Shown: positions 25,882 through 35,136, counted from the first letter of the stretch. The stretch: DNA of 64,000 bases from Trichocoleus sp. (GCA_036702865.1 DATNQD010000084.1:43714-107713), one strand, 5' to 3'. The notes: generated from the sequence alone by a model not told the origin. Program-made: numbers and translations.

Positions 25882-27819
25882 ATGTCTCTCATTTCTCCAG
25901 CAAATCAACTCTATAGTGTTGCTGAAGTTGTTAAACCTGATGGGACAAAAACCAGCCAACTACGGCTACTCGATACCAGCACTGGTTCATCCTCTGTTGT
26001 CAGCGATCTCGCATTCAGTACATTTGCGATTACTAGAGATGAATTAACAGGTCGAATTTACTACATTGAAACAGGTGTGAATGGTCGAGTTGCATATTTT
26101 GATCCAGCAACGCAACAAAACACCGTTCTAGAACAGCGTACAGGCGTTAACAGCGAATTTCTCAAATTGACGCAAACGCCCGACAACAAAATTTATGGTT
26201 TAGAGAGTTCCACAAATAACCTTTATACTCTCGATGCCAGCACAGGAAAAACTCAATTGATCGGCACAGTTGAAGGCGGTGCAGTTCCCTTCTCGAAAGG
26301 CAGTGGTGACATCATCGCAGACTCAAACAACCCCGATCGCTTATTTGCAATCACAACTGGACAGGACTTCTACAGACTTTATTCGATCGATCTGACAACT
26401 CGGAAGGCAACATACATTGGTGATGCTGGACTGATCGGCGGTCATGGTTCGGGTTCACTGGCATTTGCAGACGACAAATTACTGGCAACTTCTCAGAATG
26501 CTCTGTATCAGCTTGATCCTACGACTGGACAGGCAACCCTGGTTGGCGCATTAGGCTATGCATCTGATGACTTTGCCACAGTCCGATCCAAGATTATTTC
26601 ACCGATTCAAGAAGACAATACGCCGCAAACGATTCCACCGATTCGAGACAACTATGCGCCACAAACAAAGGACGTATCGGTAGAGGTCAAATCGGGTCAA
26701 ACACTTAACATACCTGAATTGGTTGCAACTGACTCTGATTCAGGCGATTCGATCGTCTCTTACACCATTACTTCTCTGCCCTCAAAGCCGCAAGGAACGC
26801 TTTATTTGGGAGATCCAAAGAATGGCGGTCAAGTCATTCAGGATGGACAAACGCTCTCTCCAGAAGACATTGACAATCTTTTCTTTCAATCAACCGATGC
26901 ATTCCGAGGCGCTAGTTTCACCTATACTGCAACCGACAGCCGAGGGGACTCTGACAGAACTCCAGCAACCGTCACGCTAGATTCTTGTGGCTGCCATGAA
27001 GGAAAAAATATGCGCGGCGATCGCCGCAACAACAGAATGAATGGTGGCAGCAATGGTGATAGCCTTTATGGACGTGGCGGCAGGGATATGATTCGCGGTG
27101 GGGATTGTCAAGATGACATCGACGGTGGTCGCGGTAAAGATCGGCTCAAGGGTGGTCATGATAGCGACATCGTTCAAGGTCGGCGCAACCGAGACCAGAT
27201 TAACGGCGGCGCAGGGGATGATCGAGTCAGCGGGAATGTTGGTAACGATCGCGTCTGGGGCGGTCGCGGCAATGATGATGTCTGGGGTGGTCGCGGCAAT
27301 GATATCGGTCGAGGCGGAGATGGTAATGATTTGGTGCGCGGTGGTCGGGCGAAAGATCGGCTCTTTGGCGGCGGCGGGAATGACACCGTATTCGGCAATA
27401 TCGGCAAGGATTCCGTCAGTGGCAATCGAGGTAATGATTATCTGGATGGTGGTCGCGGCAGTGATAAGCTGTTTGGCGGTCGAGGTCGAGATGTGATGAA
27501 CGGCAAGAGCGGCAATGATGTAATGAGCGGTGGCAAAGAACGTGACCGATTTGTTTATACCAGCCTGAACGATGGTGTTGATCGGATCGTTGATTTTGAA
27601 GCCAAGCGCGATCGAATTGATTTGAGCCAGGTTTTTGACAAGCTCGGACTGGGTAAAGTTGCCAATCCTTTCTCATTCATCCAGGTGCTCCAGGTTGGTG
27701 CGGATACTCATCTCCAAATCGATGCAAATGGCAAAAAGCCTGGTTTCAAAGCGCAAACAATCCAGGTGCTCGAAAACTTCAACGCAAGCGAATTTAGTAA
27801 CCGCAGCGTCATCGTCTAG
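25882..27819 (+). CDS. Secreted RTX-type calcium-binding repeat protein
   Basis: The 645-aa protein starts at ATG 25882, 9 nt after AAGAGG. Residues 1-250 look like a beta-propeller (TGRIYYIETG, NKIYGLESSTNNLYTLDASTG, TTGQATLVG). Residues 260-365 are a cadherin-like beta domain (TDSDSGDSIVSYTITSLP). DSCGCHEGKN leads into about 15 RTX-like nonapeptides at about 375-560, and the C-terminus (RFVYTSLNDGVDRIVDFEAKRDRIDL) is the usual type I secretion region. Many repeats read GGRGND instead of GGxGxDxLx, giving an unusually Arg-rich and probably weaker calcium roll. No ABC exporter is adjacent. The PPIase gene downstream is a possible secretion partner. Substrate and role unknown. Confidence 0.8.
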   Translation: MSLISPANQLYSVAEVVKPDGTKTSQLRLLDTSTGSSSVVSDLAFSTFAITRDELTGRIYYIETGVNGRVAYFDPATQQNTVLEQRTGVNSEFLKLTQTPDNKIYGLESSTNNLYTLDASTGKTQLIGTVEGGAVPFSKGSGDIIADSNNPDRLFAITTGQDFYRLYSIDLTTRKATYIGDAGLIGGHGSGSLAFADDKLLATSQNALYQLDPTTGQATLVGALGYASDDFATVRSKIISPIQEDNTPQTIPPIRDNYAPQTKDVSVEVKSGQTLNIPELVATDSDSGDSIVSYTITSLPSKPQGTLYLGDPKNGGQVIQDGQTLSPEDIDNLFFQSTDAFRGASFTYTATDSRGDSDRTPATVTLDSCGCHEGKNMRGDRRNNRMNGGSNGDSLYGRGGRDMIRGGDCQDDIDGGRGKDRLKGGHDSDIVQGRRNRDQINGGAGDDRVSGNVGNDRVWGGRGNDDVWGGRGNDIGRGGDGNDLVRGGRAKDRLFGGGGNDTVFGNIGKDSVSGNRGNDYLDGGRGSDKLFGGRGRDVMNGKSGNDVMSGGKERDRFVYTSLNDGVDRIVDFEAKRDRIDLSQVFDKLGLGKVANPFSFIQVLQVGADTHLQIDANGKKPGFKAQTIQVLENFNASEFSNRSVIV

Positions 27820-28054
27820 ACATTGATCATCTAGACATTATTAGACGAAGTCTCAAACCATCAAATTGCTTCTCATTGTCTCAGCGACTTATCACTTTAA
27901 GGAATTTTTCCAGCCTAAAGTGTAATTAATCAGGGTGTATTTTATTTGGATGACTCGGCAGGGAAATGCCTACTCTACACAACTCATTAGGCTTACGTTC
28001 CGCCTCCTCACGCTCCATGTCCTGACCTCTTTTTTGCACCCCCCATTGCAAACC

Positions 28055-28780
28055 ATGAACACGATTCTGCAAATCAGCGATCGAGAATTTACTGCTGATC
28101 AACTGATGCCCCTCTTGGCTGAGTATCAACTCATGCCGCAACTGCTGAAAGAGATTGTCATTGATCAAGCGATCGAGTTGTTTACCTGTACTCTGGAAGA
28201 ATTAGACGATCAGTGCCAGACATTCTTTGCTCAACATGGCATTCACTCAGTGGCTGAACAGGAAGTTTGGCTGGAAGCACAAGGCATGACCATGAAGCAG
28301 TTTGTTGCTCCCCTACAACGGCAAATTCGCTTAGAGAAATTCAAAGCAGCAACCTGGGGAAATAAGCTAGAATCCCATTTCTTGCAGCGCAAACATGAGC
28401 TAGATCAGGTGATCTGTTCAATCATTCGTCATCGCGATCGAGATACCATTTCAGAACTCTATTTTCGGCTTGATGAAGGAGAGCAATCTTTTGCAGAACT
28501 GGCTCCCATCTATTCTGAAGGCGCTGAAGCCCAAACAAAAGGTGTGATGGGTCCTGTGGAGTTAGGTCAGTTACACCCTGATCTGGCAGCATTGCTAAGA
28601 ACGAGCAAACCTGGACAACTCGTAAAGACCCATATTGCAGAATGGTATATCGTTGCTCAGGTTGAATCCTACATTCCGGCTCAGTTTGACGAATGGATGC
28701 AAAACCGATTACTCGATGAGCTGTTTAGCAAATGGCTCCAGCAGCAAATCACATCAACCCGCTATAAATTCACAAACTGA
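28055..28780 (+). CDS. Parvulin-type peptidylprolyl isomerase
   Basis: The 241-aa protein resembles SurA/PpiC-like isomerases found beside type I secretion genes in cyanobacteria. An N-terminal helical chaperone part includes LMPQLLKEIVIDQAIELF. A parvulin core at about residues 130-210 contains ELYFRLDEGEQSFAELAPIYSEG, and GVMGPVELGQLHPDLAALL with the characteristic Gly-rich turn. No signal peptide is seen, so it is probably cytosolic. ATG 28055 is preferred over an upstream in-frame ATG at 27935, whose extension looks unrelated; no SD is obvious. Its 3' end overlaps the convergent DUF2330 gene by 19 nt. Confidence 0.75.
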   Translation: MNTILQISDREFTADQLMPLLAEYQLMPQLLKEIVIDQAIELFTCTLEELDDQCQTFFAQHGIHSVAEQEVWLEAQGMTMKQFVAPLQRQIRLEKFKAATWGNKLESHFLQRKHELDQVICSIIRHRDRDTISELYFRLDEGEQSFAELAPIYSEGAEAQTKGVMGPVELGQLHPDLAALLRTSKPGQLVKTHIAEWYIVAQVESYIPAQFDEWMQNRLLDELFSKWLQQQITSTRYKFTN

Positions 28781-30111
28781 TCAACCAGGCTTGTCCAAAG
28801 CTGCTGCCACCAGGGAAGCGATCGGCTCTGGATTTGCGGTAATTGACGCCGAATCTCTTGAACGTTCCATCGGGTTAGTCGTGCGAGAGTTTGAGCTTGC
28901 TGTTCAAAGCGTTGTCGAAGCGTGCGTTGATATTGTCGCGCAGCAGGACAGGTCGCGGCTCCCGTAAAAGCATGACGCAGAATATATCTTCCTTGAAACT
29001 GTTCTCGATTTTGAGTTGACTGAAACATCAAATCTTCAGGGAATTTATCGCGGGTATAGCGAACATGCAATCGGGTGAGAAACACATTATTAGGCATTTC
29101 TGGAGTCAACCAAAATACTCCTGCTTGCTGCAATTCTGCATTGCTTAACGGTTCTGCCGAGCATGGATCACAGCCTGCCATATCCCAGGCATATTCTAAA
29201 AACGCTACGTTTTTACCTTCTCGAAGGTAGGCAGTCTCGAATAAAGATTTGTAGAAATCGCTGAAACGATCTTGCACAAATAAGGGAATTTCAGCATCGG
29301 AGGGGATTTTGACTGTGCGATAGTTCGTTATTTCAGCCTGTCCCTGAGGGGAGAGTAAATATACAATTAAATCTTGTGCCGCTTGAGCATTCATCATGCC
29401 TAACCGAATCGGCAACATAAAGCGCGGTGACTCGTAAGTGATTTGCAGCGGACGCAGTGATTGATAACCGGATGTGGCAAACTCGTCTAAGTTAACCTTT
29501 GCGACAAAAAACTTCAACCCTTGCCGAATATAAGGGCGAAGTAGTTGTTGGGCATTTGCGGGCAAACGGTAGCCGTTTTGAGTCAACCATGTTTCTAGCC
29601 CACCTGATTCTCTCGCGCTCAGAATCAAAATGTCATATTCACCCACCGTAAACTGCGCTTCCACCGTGACGCCCAAAGCTCGATTGCTGCGCTGCTCCAT
29701 TGCTGACCCCTGGACTGCGGCACTGGGTGCAAATACCCTATCTTCCATGAACATTGGCGCACAAGGATCAGGATCAAAATATTCAACGAGTCGAGGGGCA
29801 CTAAATGAATCAAGCCGGGCAATGATTTGAGGATCACCAATTTTCACTTGATTTTCCTGCAACACAACAGGAACAGGCACAACGATCGCAAAATCTTTGA
29901 CCTCACCCTGATAGTCATTTGCCATGGTTAAAACAGTTCGATTGCCATTCCGCGCGATCGCCACTTGAGAAGCTTGATTGTATAAGCTGGCATCTGCTTT
30001 TGCCACATAAAAGCCACAAAATGCCCAGGCTTTGGGGATAGCAAAGAAACCAAGAAAAACAAAGCTTAATGCAAACAATAAAACAAATCGTTTGACAACA
30101 GATAGGTTCAT
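28762..30111 (-). CDS. DUF2330 membrane-anchored exported protein
   Basis: The 449-aa protein has a signal peptide (hydrophobic residues 9-29, cleavage near AWA-FC) and the DUF2330 domain: AFCGFYVAKADASLYNQASQV, VVPVPVVLQ, EYFDPDPC, then YDILILSARESGGLETWL. Conserved Cys residues near residues 32 and 117 and the pair CDPC suggest disulphides or cofactor attachment in the periplasm or lumen. Its start overlaps the stop of the upstream RnfD-like gene (ATGA), so the two are translationally coupled. Function unknown. Coupling to an RnfD-like protein hints at a membrane redox or flavinylation context, which is inference. Confidence 0.8.
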   Translation of the reverse strand: MNLSVVKRFVLLFALSFVFLGFFAIPKAWAFCGFYVAKADASLYNQASQVAIARNGNRTVLTMANDYQGEVKDFAIVVPVPVVLQENQVKIGDPQIIARLDSFSAPRLVEYFDPDPCAPMFMEDRVFAPSAAVQGSAMEQRSNRALGVTVEAQFTVGEYDILILSARESGGLETWLTQNGYRLPANAQQLLRPYIRQGLKFFVAKVNLDEFATSGYQSLRPLQITYESPRFMLPIRLGMMNAQAAQDLIVYLLSPQGQAEITNYRTVKIPSDAEIPLFVQDRFSDFYKSLFETAYLREGKNVAFLEYAWDMAGCDPCSAEPLSNAELQQAGVFWLTPEMPNNVFLTRLHVRYTRDKFPEDLMFQSTQNREQFQGRYILRHAFTGAATCPAARQYQRTLRQRFEQQAQTLARLTRWNVQEIRRQLPQIQSRSLPWWQQLWTSLVDQFVNL

Positions 30112-31043
30112 AGCTTTGAGAGTTGGTGAATAAAGCTCAGTTGACTTTGTTCTGAAGATTTAACCTCTTTCCAGACAAATGCAGCCGTTGGAAAGTAATG
30201 ATTGAGCACGATTGTCAGAGGCGTTAAGAAAAATAATGACCAGAACGCCGCAGTTGATAGATAAAAATAATTGCGAAGAATGAATGTGAGCAGGGCAATT
30301 GCAACTGCCCAAACGAGCCGACTCCAACGGGCATTGGGAATCGTCCGAGGATCAGTCAGCATGAAACAGGCAAACATCAGCAGCGATCCACTCATCAACC
30401 GATGTAGCCAAACGTCCCAAGTCCAGCCAAGCCAGAGGTTCCGTAAGGCTTCTAGTCCAGCGTAACTGCCCAGAAAAGCGATCGTGATATCCCACCGTCC
30501 AACCAACCGCAGCACTAGCCCACCCGTTACCAGAAACAGCAGAACATACCAACCCTCTTCGCCCCACTGCCCTGGAGATACCCAGGCTCCTTGGCAAAAC
30601 GTCAAGGCTGTAATGATGCCAAAATTTGCTGGATTAAACAGATGCTTCTCCTGCACCCGCAGCACAAACTTACTTAAAATTGCCGCTGTTGCCGCAATGA
30701 CCATCGTGCCTACGTGCTCTGTTCGCAGCAATAAACTCAACCCCAAAGCTGTAATTAAAGCGCTGGGCAACGTATTGAACAACGCAGCAACTAATGGTTC
30801 ATCTGGTTGAGATTCGCTTTGAATGGTTGAGTCAGTTTCTACTTCTGCTGATGGCACCAACCATCCTGATCGCACCGTCCCGTAGTTGAAACAGCAATAT
30901 GCAAGCACCTGTACTGTTAAGCAAGTACCGATCGCACCTAGGACGATCTCCGGATGCAGTGACCAATCCCTTGCCCCAATGCCAACACCGAGAAACAGCA
31001 GCAAAAAGCCAATTTGATACAGCCGAGGATCGGGAAGAGGCAT
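30108..31043 (-). CDS. RnfD/NqrB-like membrane protein
   Basis: The 311-aa integral membrane protein has roughly nine hydrophobic segments and resembles RnfD/NqrB subunits of ion-pumping redox complexes: VQEKHLFNPANFGIITAL (the NPANF-type motif), HRLMSGSLLMFACFMLTDPRTIP (the FMxTDP motif) and a C-terminal RNYFYLSTAAFWSLFFL. The FMN-attachment Ser/Thr-Gly-Ala-Thr motif of true RnfD/NqrB is not evident, so covalent flavin is doubtful. No other rnf genes are nearby. It is translationally coupled to the DUF2330 gene. A stand-alone partner pair is the simplest reading; its activity is unknown. Confidence 0.75.
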   Translation of the reverse strand: MPLPDPRLYQIGFLLLFLGVGIGARDWSLHPEIVLGAIGTCLTVQVLAYCCFNYGTVRSGWLVPSAEVETDSTIQSESQPDEPLVAALFNTLPSALITALGLSLLLRTEHVGTMVIAATAAILSKFVLRVQEKHLFNPANFGIITALTFCQGAWVSPGQWGEEGWYVLLFLVTGGLVLRLVGRWDITIAFLGSYAGLEALRNLWLGWTWDVWLHRLMSGSLLMFACFMLTDPRTIPNARWSRLVWAVAIALLTFILRNYFYLSTAAFWSLFFLTPLTIVLNHYFPTAAFVWKEVKSSEQSQLSFIHQLSKL

Positions 31044-31510
31044 AGGGAGGTGAAAGATCAGGAAATAGGGTTCAGAATGCTGATCTAATGGCTGCTATTA
31101 TGTGATTTTTTTTACTGCGATCGATCATGGTTTCAGTTTAAGTAACAATTATTCTTCAAAAATATTGGCGTAGTAGAGTTCTAAATAACAGTTGAATTTT
31201 GTAGGCTGGAATTCTGTCTATCTAGGTCTATCTAGATTTTTGAGTGTTGCTGAATCGCAGGATGAGTGATGCTAACTTACCGACTGCATTGCCCTCTAAA
31301 TTCCCCAATTCTGATGGGCTTTGAATTCTTTTTCTCGCTAAAAGTCGGGGAGCTAGGAGAGTGTTTAAGAAACATGACTGTCAACGTCTATCTCAAGGTT
31401 GTCTTGCGGCTGATTGCCCTCCATTTTCAGCTCAATAGGGGAAACAGTACGATCGCCTATTGTCAGCTTTTACTGAGCAGCAGAATAAGCTCTAAGACCT
31501 ACAACTCAAA
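31044..31510. other. Intergenic region with a degenerate dispersed repeat
   Basis: 467 bp without a credible gene lie between the RnfD-like gene and the SDR gene. At 31291-31327 it holds GCCCTCTAAATTCCCC continuing into an ATTCTGATGGGCTTTGAA-like copy of the dispersed element also seen near 38101, 57760 and 58151. Nothing else was recognised. Confidence 0.5.
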
Positions 31511-32113
31511 TCATGCTCTAGTCGATCGCGCACTAATAATCTGTCCTGTTTCCTGGCTCCTTACAGCCTCCACATACGCCCTCGCCACATCTGCTGCTGG
31601 CATTCCTCCGGGTAAATCCATTCCCATTGCCTGAAGCGTTTCAGAGACCCAAGGCGGACTAACGACATTGATTCGGATGCCTCGCGGTAATTCTAATGCA
31701 GCCGCCCGAGCAAAGCCTTCTAGACCTGCATTAACAAGACTGATCGCAGCACTACCTACCATTGGCTCAGTGGATAATACTCCACTCGTCAACGTGAAAG
31801 AGCCATTGTCAGCAATGTAGGGAGTTCCCACCCGCACTAAATTGATCTGCCCCATTAGCTTGTTTGACAGACTGAATTGAAAGTCCTCATCAGTCAGAGC
31901 ATCTAGATTTTTGAAGCGAGCCTGACCTGTGGCACTGATGACAGCATCAAACGGAGTGATCGACTCGAACAGTCGTTGAATGGAGCCTATGTCCATAACG
32001 TCGATTGGGTACTGGCTGCTCGATCGAGATGCTTCAATAACCTCATGATCAGCAAGAGCCTGAACGACTGCTTTCCCGAGCGTTCCGGTTGCACCAATGA
32101 CTACAATTTTCAT
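31511..32113 (-). CDS. Short-chain dehydrogenase/reductase
   Basis: The 200-aa protein has an N-terminal Rossmann motif VVIGATGTLGKAVVQAL, AVISATGQARF at the NNAG-like position, and an ALELPRGIRINVVSPPWV stretch that follows the catalytic region in classical SDRs. The usual YxxxK is replaced by SAAISLVNAG, so catalysis may be altered. The length is short for the family (usually about 250). The substrate is unknown. It is monocistronic, on the minus strand. Confidence 0.8.
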   Translation of the reverse strand: MKIVVIGATGTLGKAVVQALADHEVIEASRSSSQYPIDVMDIGSIQRLFESITPFDAVISATGQARFKNLDALTDEDFQFSLSNKLMGQINLVRVGTPYIADNGSFTLTSGVLSTEPMVGSAAISLVNAGLEGFARAAALELPRGIRINVVSPPWVSETLQAMGMDLPGGMPAADVARAYVEAVRSQETGQIISARSTRA

Positions 32114-32190
32114 ACACTCTCTTCAAAATTAGATTAGGTTCCTATCAGGATAACTAGCACTCACCAGAATGGAGTACAACAACTCAGAAT

Positions 32191-32829
32191 TTAATCGATC
32201 GCATGCTCAGAATAACGCTTTGATGTTGAAGGGCTTGTATGGAGCAACACATCGAGCGTCAAGCTAGAAACTACATCCTGAAAGTCCTGACGAATTGGGG
32301 CATTGGCATCCATATAGCTACCGCGCAAACGAAACACATAGCGCCCATCCGGACTGCTAAGCAGCACATTATCCGATTCATAGAGTCCAGTAGAGGTATA
32401 AGCGATCGCAGGCTGTCCTCCTACCGTGATCGGGCGATCGTCATTGTGACTGAGTTCTCCTTTGTAAGCAGAGAGCGGCAGCCGTCGGATGTTGTCGTAA
32501 ACAGTGATAGTGATCAGGGGAGGCGTTTCGGGTAAGGAGGCACGATGCGGATAGTCTGCCTGATTCCAGAGTTCTAGCACCTCTAGAGGACGAGCGGGCT
32601 GCGTAGGAGGAGCAGACTCCGAAGGAGCAATAATGTAGCCTTTGGGCAAGGTGATCTGAAAGCCAAACCGATCGCTGAGATAGAAAGCGTTGGGGTTCTC
32701 GATAGGAGAAGGACTTGCGACCAAGCGAGTTGTATCAGAAAGAGATCGTGCCTCTCGCAGGGGCAGCAGTTGAGTCGCCACTCCCACCACCGCACCTATC
32801 CAGAGTCCCAGGGTTATCATGCGTTTCAT
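32191..32829 (-). CDS. Secreted hypothetical protein
   Basis: The 212-aa product has an N-terminal hydrophobic segment (ITLGLWIGAVVGVATQLLPL) that acts as a signal peptide or anchor. The remainder contains FYLSDRFGFQITLPKGYIIAP, a pattern seen in PsbP-like and related small beta-sandwich proteins, then VTVGGQPAIAYTSTG and DVVSSLTLDV. A PsbP-like fold is only suggested. It lies between an SDR and a MarR gene, both on the same strand. Function unknown. Confidence 0.65.
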   Translation of the reverse strand: MKRMITLGLWIGAVVGVATQLLPLREARSLSDTTRLVASPSPIENPNAFYLSDRFGFQITLPKGYIIAPSESAPPTQPARPLEVLELWNQADYPHRASLPETPPLITITVYDNIRRLPLSAYKGELSHNDDRPITVGGQPAIAYTSTGLYESDNVLLSSPDGRYVFRLRGSYMDANAPIRQDFQDVVSSLTLDVLLHTSPSTSKRYSEHAID

Positions 32830-32962
32830 ACGCTGAACGAAGAATTGTAATCGTAGGAGAATGAAGGAATTGAGCTAGGCTCAGCCCTACCGTAGCCCTA
32901 CTATCAGAAATTGCAACCAGCGTTACAAAATCCAAAACGAATTGAGTAGAGAACTGAGTAGA

Positions 32963-33433
32963 TCAGTGATGATTTGCATCTTGTTCTGCCACCATCAGTA
33001 AACGCTCCAGGACTTGCTGAAAGGTTTTTGCCTCAGATTCATCTACATGGGCAGCAAAGTACTCCACAATGCCCTCAGAATAAACAGCCCACATTTGTTC
33101 CTGCATTGCCAGCCCGGCTGGTGTAAGAACTGCGTATGTACCCCGACGATCGCTGGGACAGGATTGACGACAAAGCAACTGAGCACGCTCCAGGCGATCG
33201 ATTAGGCGGGTCAGGTTACTACGACTGAGCAGTACCTTTTGGGCTAGTTCACTAAGACGAAGCTGATGATTTGGTGCTTCTTTCAGAGAGAACAGCACGT
33301 CATACCACTCCAGCGGCGGCAGATCTGCTTGGTCTAACTTTTGCTCAATGCGATCGAGCAGGCGTGTATGGGCGGTCAAAAACAAGCGCCAGAGAGAGTT
33401 GCGGAGTTGATCGAGTTGAGGCTTAGTCTTCAT
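32963..33433 (-). CDS. MarR-family transcriptional regulator
   Basis: The 156-aa winged-helix protein shows LPPLEWYDVLFSLKEAPNHQLRLSELAQKVLLSRSNLTRLIDRLERAQLL (helix-turn-helix at about 55-85) and a wing with SDRRGTYAVLTPAG. MarR proteins bind palindromes as dimers and usually repress adjacent detoxification genes until a ligand binds. It is divergent from a SnoaL-like/GST operon, and the 208-bp gap holds repeated TTGCA-N2-TGCAA palindromes, fitting control of both directions. Confidence 0.9.
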   Translation of the reverse strand: MKTKPQLDQLRNSLWRLFLTAHTRLLDRIEQKLDQADLPPLEWYDVLFSLKEAPNHQLRLSELAQKVLLSRSNLTRLIDRLERAQLLCRQSCPSDRRGTYAVLTPAGLAMQEQMWAVYSEGIVEYFAAHVDESEAKTFQQVLERLLMVAEQDANHH

Positions 33434-33457
33434 GCATCCAGTATCTCAAAAAAATAG

Positions 33458-33469
33458 TTGCATCTGCAA
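33458..33469. promoter_or_regulatory. Candidate MarR operator 1
   Basis: TTGCA-TC-TGCAA is a perfect inverted repeat, 24 bp upstream of the MarR start and preceded by TAG. The same palindrome recurs at 33495-33506. Confidence 0.6.
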
Positions 33470-33494
33470 TTAAATGGTGTTAATTTGAATTTAG

Positions 33495-33521
33495 TTGCAA
33501 ATGCAATCACTTCAAATGCAA
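33495..33521. promoter_or_regulatory. Candidate MarR operator 2 with adjacent imperfect copy
   Basis: TTGCA-AA-TGCAA at 33495-33506 repeats the first palindrome. TTCAAATGCAA at 33511-33521 is an imperfect third site, 16 bp on. Such clustered sites suit cooperative binding by a MarR dimer over both divergent promoters. Confidence 0.6.
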
Positions 33522-33641
33522 CTATCAAAGACAAAGCACTTCGTAGATTTGACTCAGGTTCTTTCACCAGATTCTTTCACCGGAGCCTTAGAGCCACTTC
33601 TCAACCTATACACCCAACCATCCTTTTGGAGGCAATTAATT

Positions 33642-34016
33642 ATGACTACGAATCTAGAAACGACTGTTGATCTCAAAGCTGTTTTTGAAGACATCAAAGC
33701 ACTCGTTCTGCAAGGCAAAGCACTGGAAGCCTTTGAGAAGTACTACGGTGAAGATGTTGTCATGCAGGAAAATGAAAACCCGCCCACGATTGGTAAAGAT
33801 GCAAACCGCCGACGGGAAGAGGAGTTTTTCAGTAAGGTGGTTGAGTTTCGGGCAGGCGAGCTGAAGAACGTTGCTTTTGGCGAAAACGTCATTATCTCCG
33901 AATGGTTCTATGACTACACCCACCAGGAGTGGGGCAAACGCACTTATCATCAGGTCTCTGTGCAGCAATGGAGAGACGGCAAAGTGTTCCACGAACGTTT
34001 CTATTACGGAGCGTAA
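33642..34016 (+). CDS. SnoaL/NTF2-like small protein
   Basis: The 124-aa protein has an NTF2-like cone fold pattern: an N-terminal helix pair (DIKALVLQGKALEAFEKYYGEDVVMQEN), then beta-strands ending QVSVQQWRDGKVFHERFYYG. SnoaL-like proteins are polyketide cyclases, isomerases or simple ligand binders; nothing here fixes a reaction. GGAGG lies 9 nt upstream of ATG 33642. A GST gene begins 3 nt after its stop, so they are one operon, probably repressed by the divergent MarR. Confidence 0.8.
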   Translation: MTTNLETTVDLKAVFEDIKALVLQGKALEAFEKYYGEDVVMQENENPPTIGKDANRRREEEFFSKVVEFRAGELKNVAFGENVIISEWFYDYTHQEWGKRTYHQVSVQQWRDGKVFHERFYYGA

Positions 34017-34019
34017 GGA

Positions 34020-34721
34020 ATGATATCTGACATGCCAATACTTAAGCTCATCAGTTACAAACTCTGTCCCTATGTACAGCGTTCTATCATCACGTTGATC
34101 GAGAAACAAATTCCCCACGATCGCGAGTACATCGACCTTGCCAACAAACCAGACTGGTTCTTGCAAATCTCCCCGTTAGGCAAAGTACCACTTCTGCTTG
34201 TCGAGGAAACCGTTCTGTTTGAATCTGCGGTTATTTGCGAATACCTGGATGAAATTACGCCAGGTTCACTTCATCCAGCGAATCCCCTGACCAAGGCAAA
34301 GCATCGATCCTGGATTGAATTTGGCTCTAATCTATTGTCCAAAATTGCGGCATTTTATGCTGCTAAAGACAACCTTGAGTTTGAAGCAAAACGTCAGGAT
34401 TTGATTGCAGGATTTCAAACGCTAGAAGCGCAACTTCATGCTGCTCCCTACTTTGAAGGAGAAACCTTTTCTCTCATCGATGCAGTCTATGGTCCAGTCT
34501 TTCGCTACTTTGTGGCGTTCGAACAGTATCAAGACTTTGGCTTCTTTGCGACAACCCCGAAGGTTAGAGCTTGGCGAGAGGCATTGCTTCAAAGACCTTC
34601 AGTACAGCAGGCAGTCCCCGACAACTACTTCGAGCTACTGAATGAGTTTCTGAAACAAAGGAATGGTGTTTTGTCTGAATTGATGTGTCGAAGTACTGAA
34701 GCAGCCTTATCTATCCGGTAA
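34020..34721 (+). CDS. Glutathione S-transferase family protein
   Basis: The 233-aa protein has an N-terminal thioredoxin-like domain with LCPYVQRS (Cys/Ser-type catalytic region), SPLGKVPLLLVEE (cis-Pro loop) and LFESAVICEYLDE (the ES motif that binds the gamma-glutamyl group). A C-terminal all-helical domain follows. GSTs conjugate or reduce electrophiles with glutathione. Its place after a SnoaL-like gene under a MarR regulator suggests an inducible detoxification unit. ATG 34032 (MPILKL) is an alternative start with a better-spaced AAGGA. Confidence 0.9.
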   Translation: MISDMPILKLISYKLCPYVQRSIITLIEKQIPHDREYIDLANKPDWFLQISPLGKVPLLLVEETVLFESAVICEYLDEITPGSLHPANPLTKAKHRSWIEFGSNLLSKIAAFYAAKDNLEFEAKRQDLIAGFQTLEAQLHAAPYFEGETFSLIDAVYGPVFRYFVAFEQYQDFGFFATTPKVRAWREALLQRPSVQQAVPDNYFELLNEFLKQRNGVLSELMCRSTEAALSIR

Positions 34722-35136
34722 ACTCTTCATTGTTGTTCAGGTTCTCGGTTGTGTCATAAAAATTTTCTGAACCATTATTTGCATTGTTGTAACTTGTGTA
34801 TTCAACGATACCTATAACGTTTCTAGATTTTTGCGACACAGCCTCTAATTTTATTCGCTTGAGGTGGAAATCGTCAAAGCCAAAGCTTCAGAAATGACAG
34901 AGCTCACAGGTTTCCTTAATTCGTTTCGCTTCTCTCGTAAGCGGAGGCTCAAGCTCTTTTCAGGTATCCAATTTAGGGAATTACTGACCCTACCCTACTA
35001 CTGTATTTATTCCTAGTGGATTCTACCCAGAAGTACGGGGGAGTCTACGACTATCCCTATCCTTAAAAAGGCGAGATGATTGACTCATACCAAAACCGCC
35101 GACTACCCAATATTTAGGTTGGCATATTAGAAACAA
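34722..35136. other. Gene-free region downstream of the GST gene
   Basis: About 415 bp with no supported gene. Nothing recognisable was found apart from the hairpin at its right edge, which reads as the terminator of the decayed minus-strand segment further right. Confidence 0.4.

Noticed and set aside
27001..27540. GG(N)GG-rich tandem repeats as a CRISPR or satellite array
   Set aside because: The periodicity is 27 bp in frame and encodes RTX-like nonapeptides of a continuous gene.
31266..31634. 122-codon plus-strand frame
   Set aside because: Runs through a degenerate repeat and antisense into the SDR gene; no SD and no protein-like pattern.
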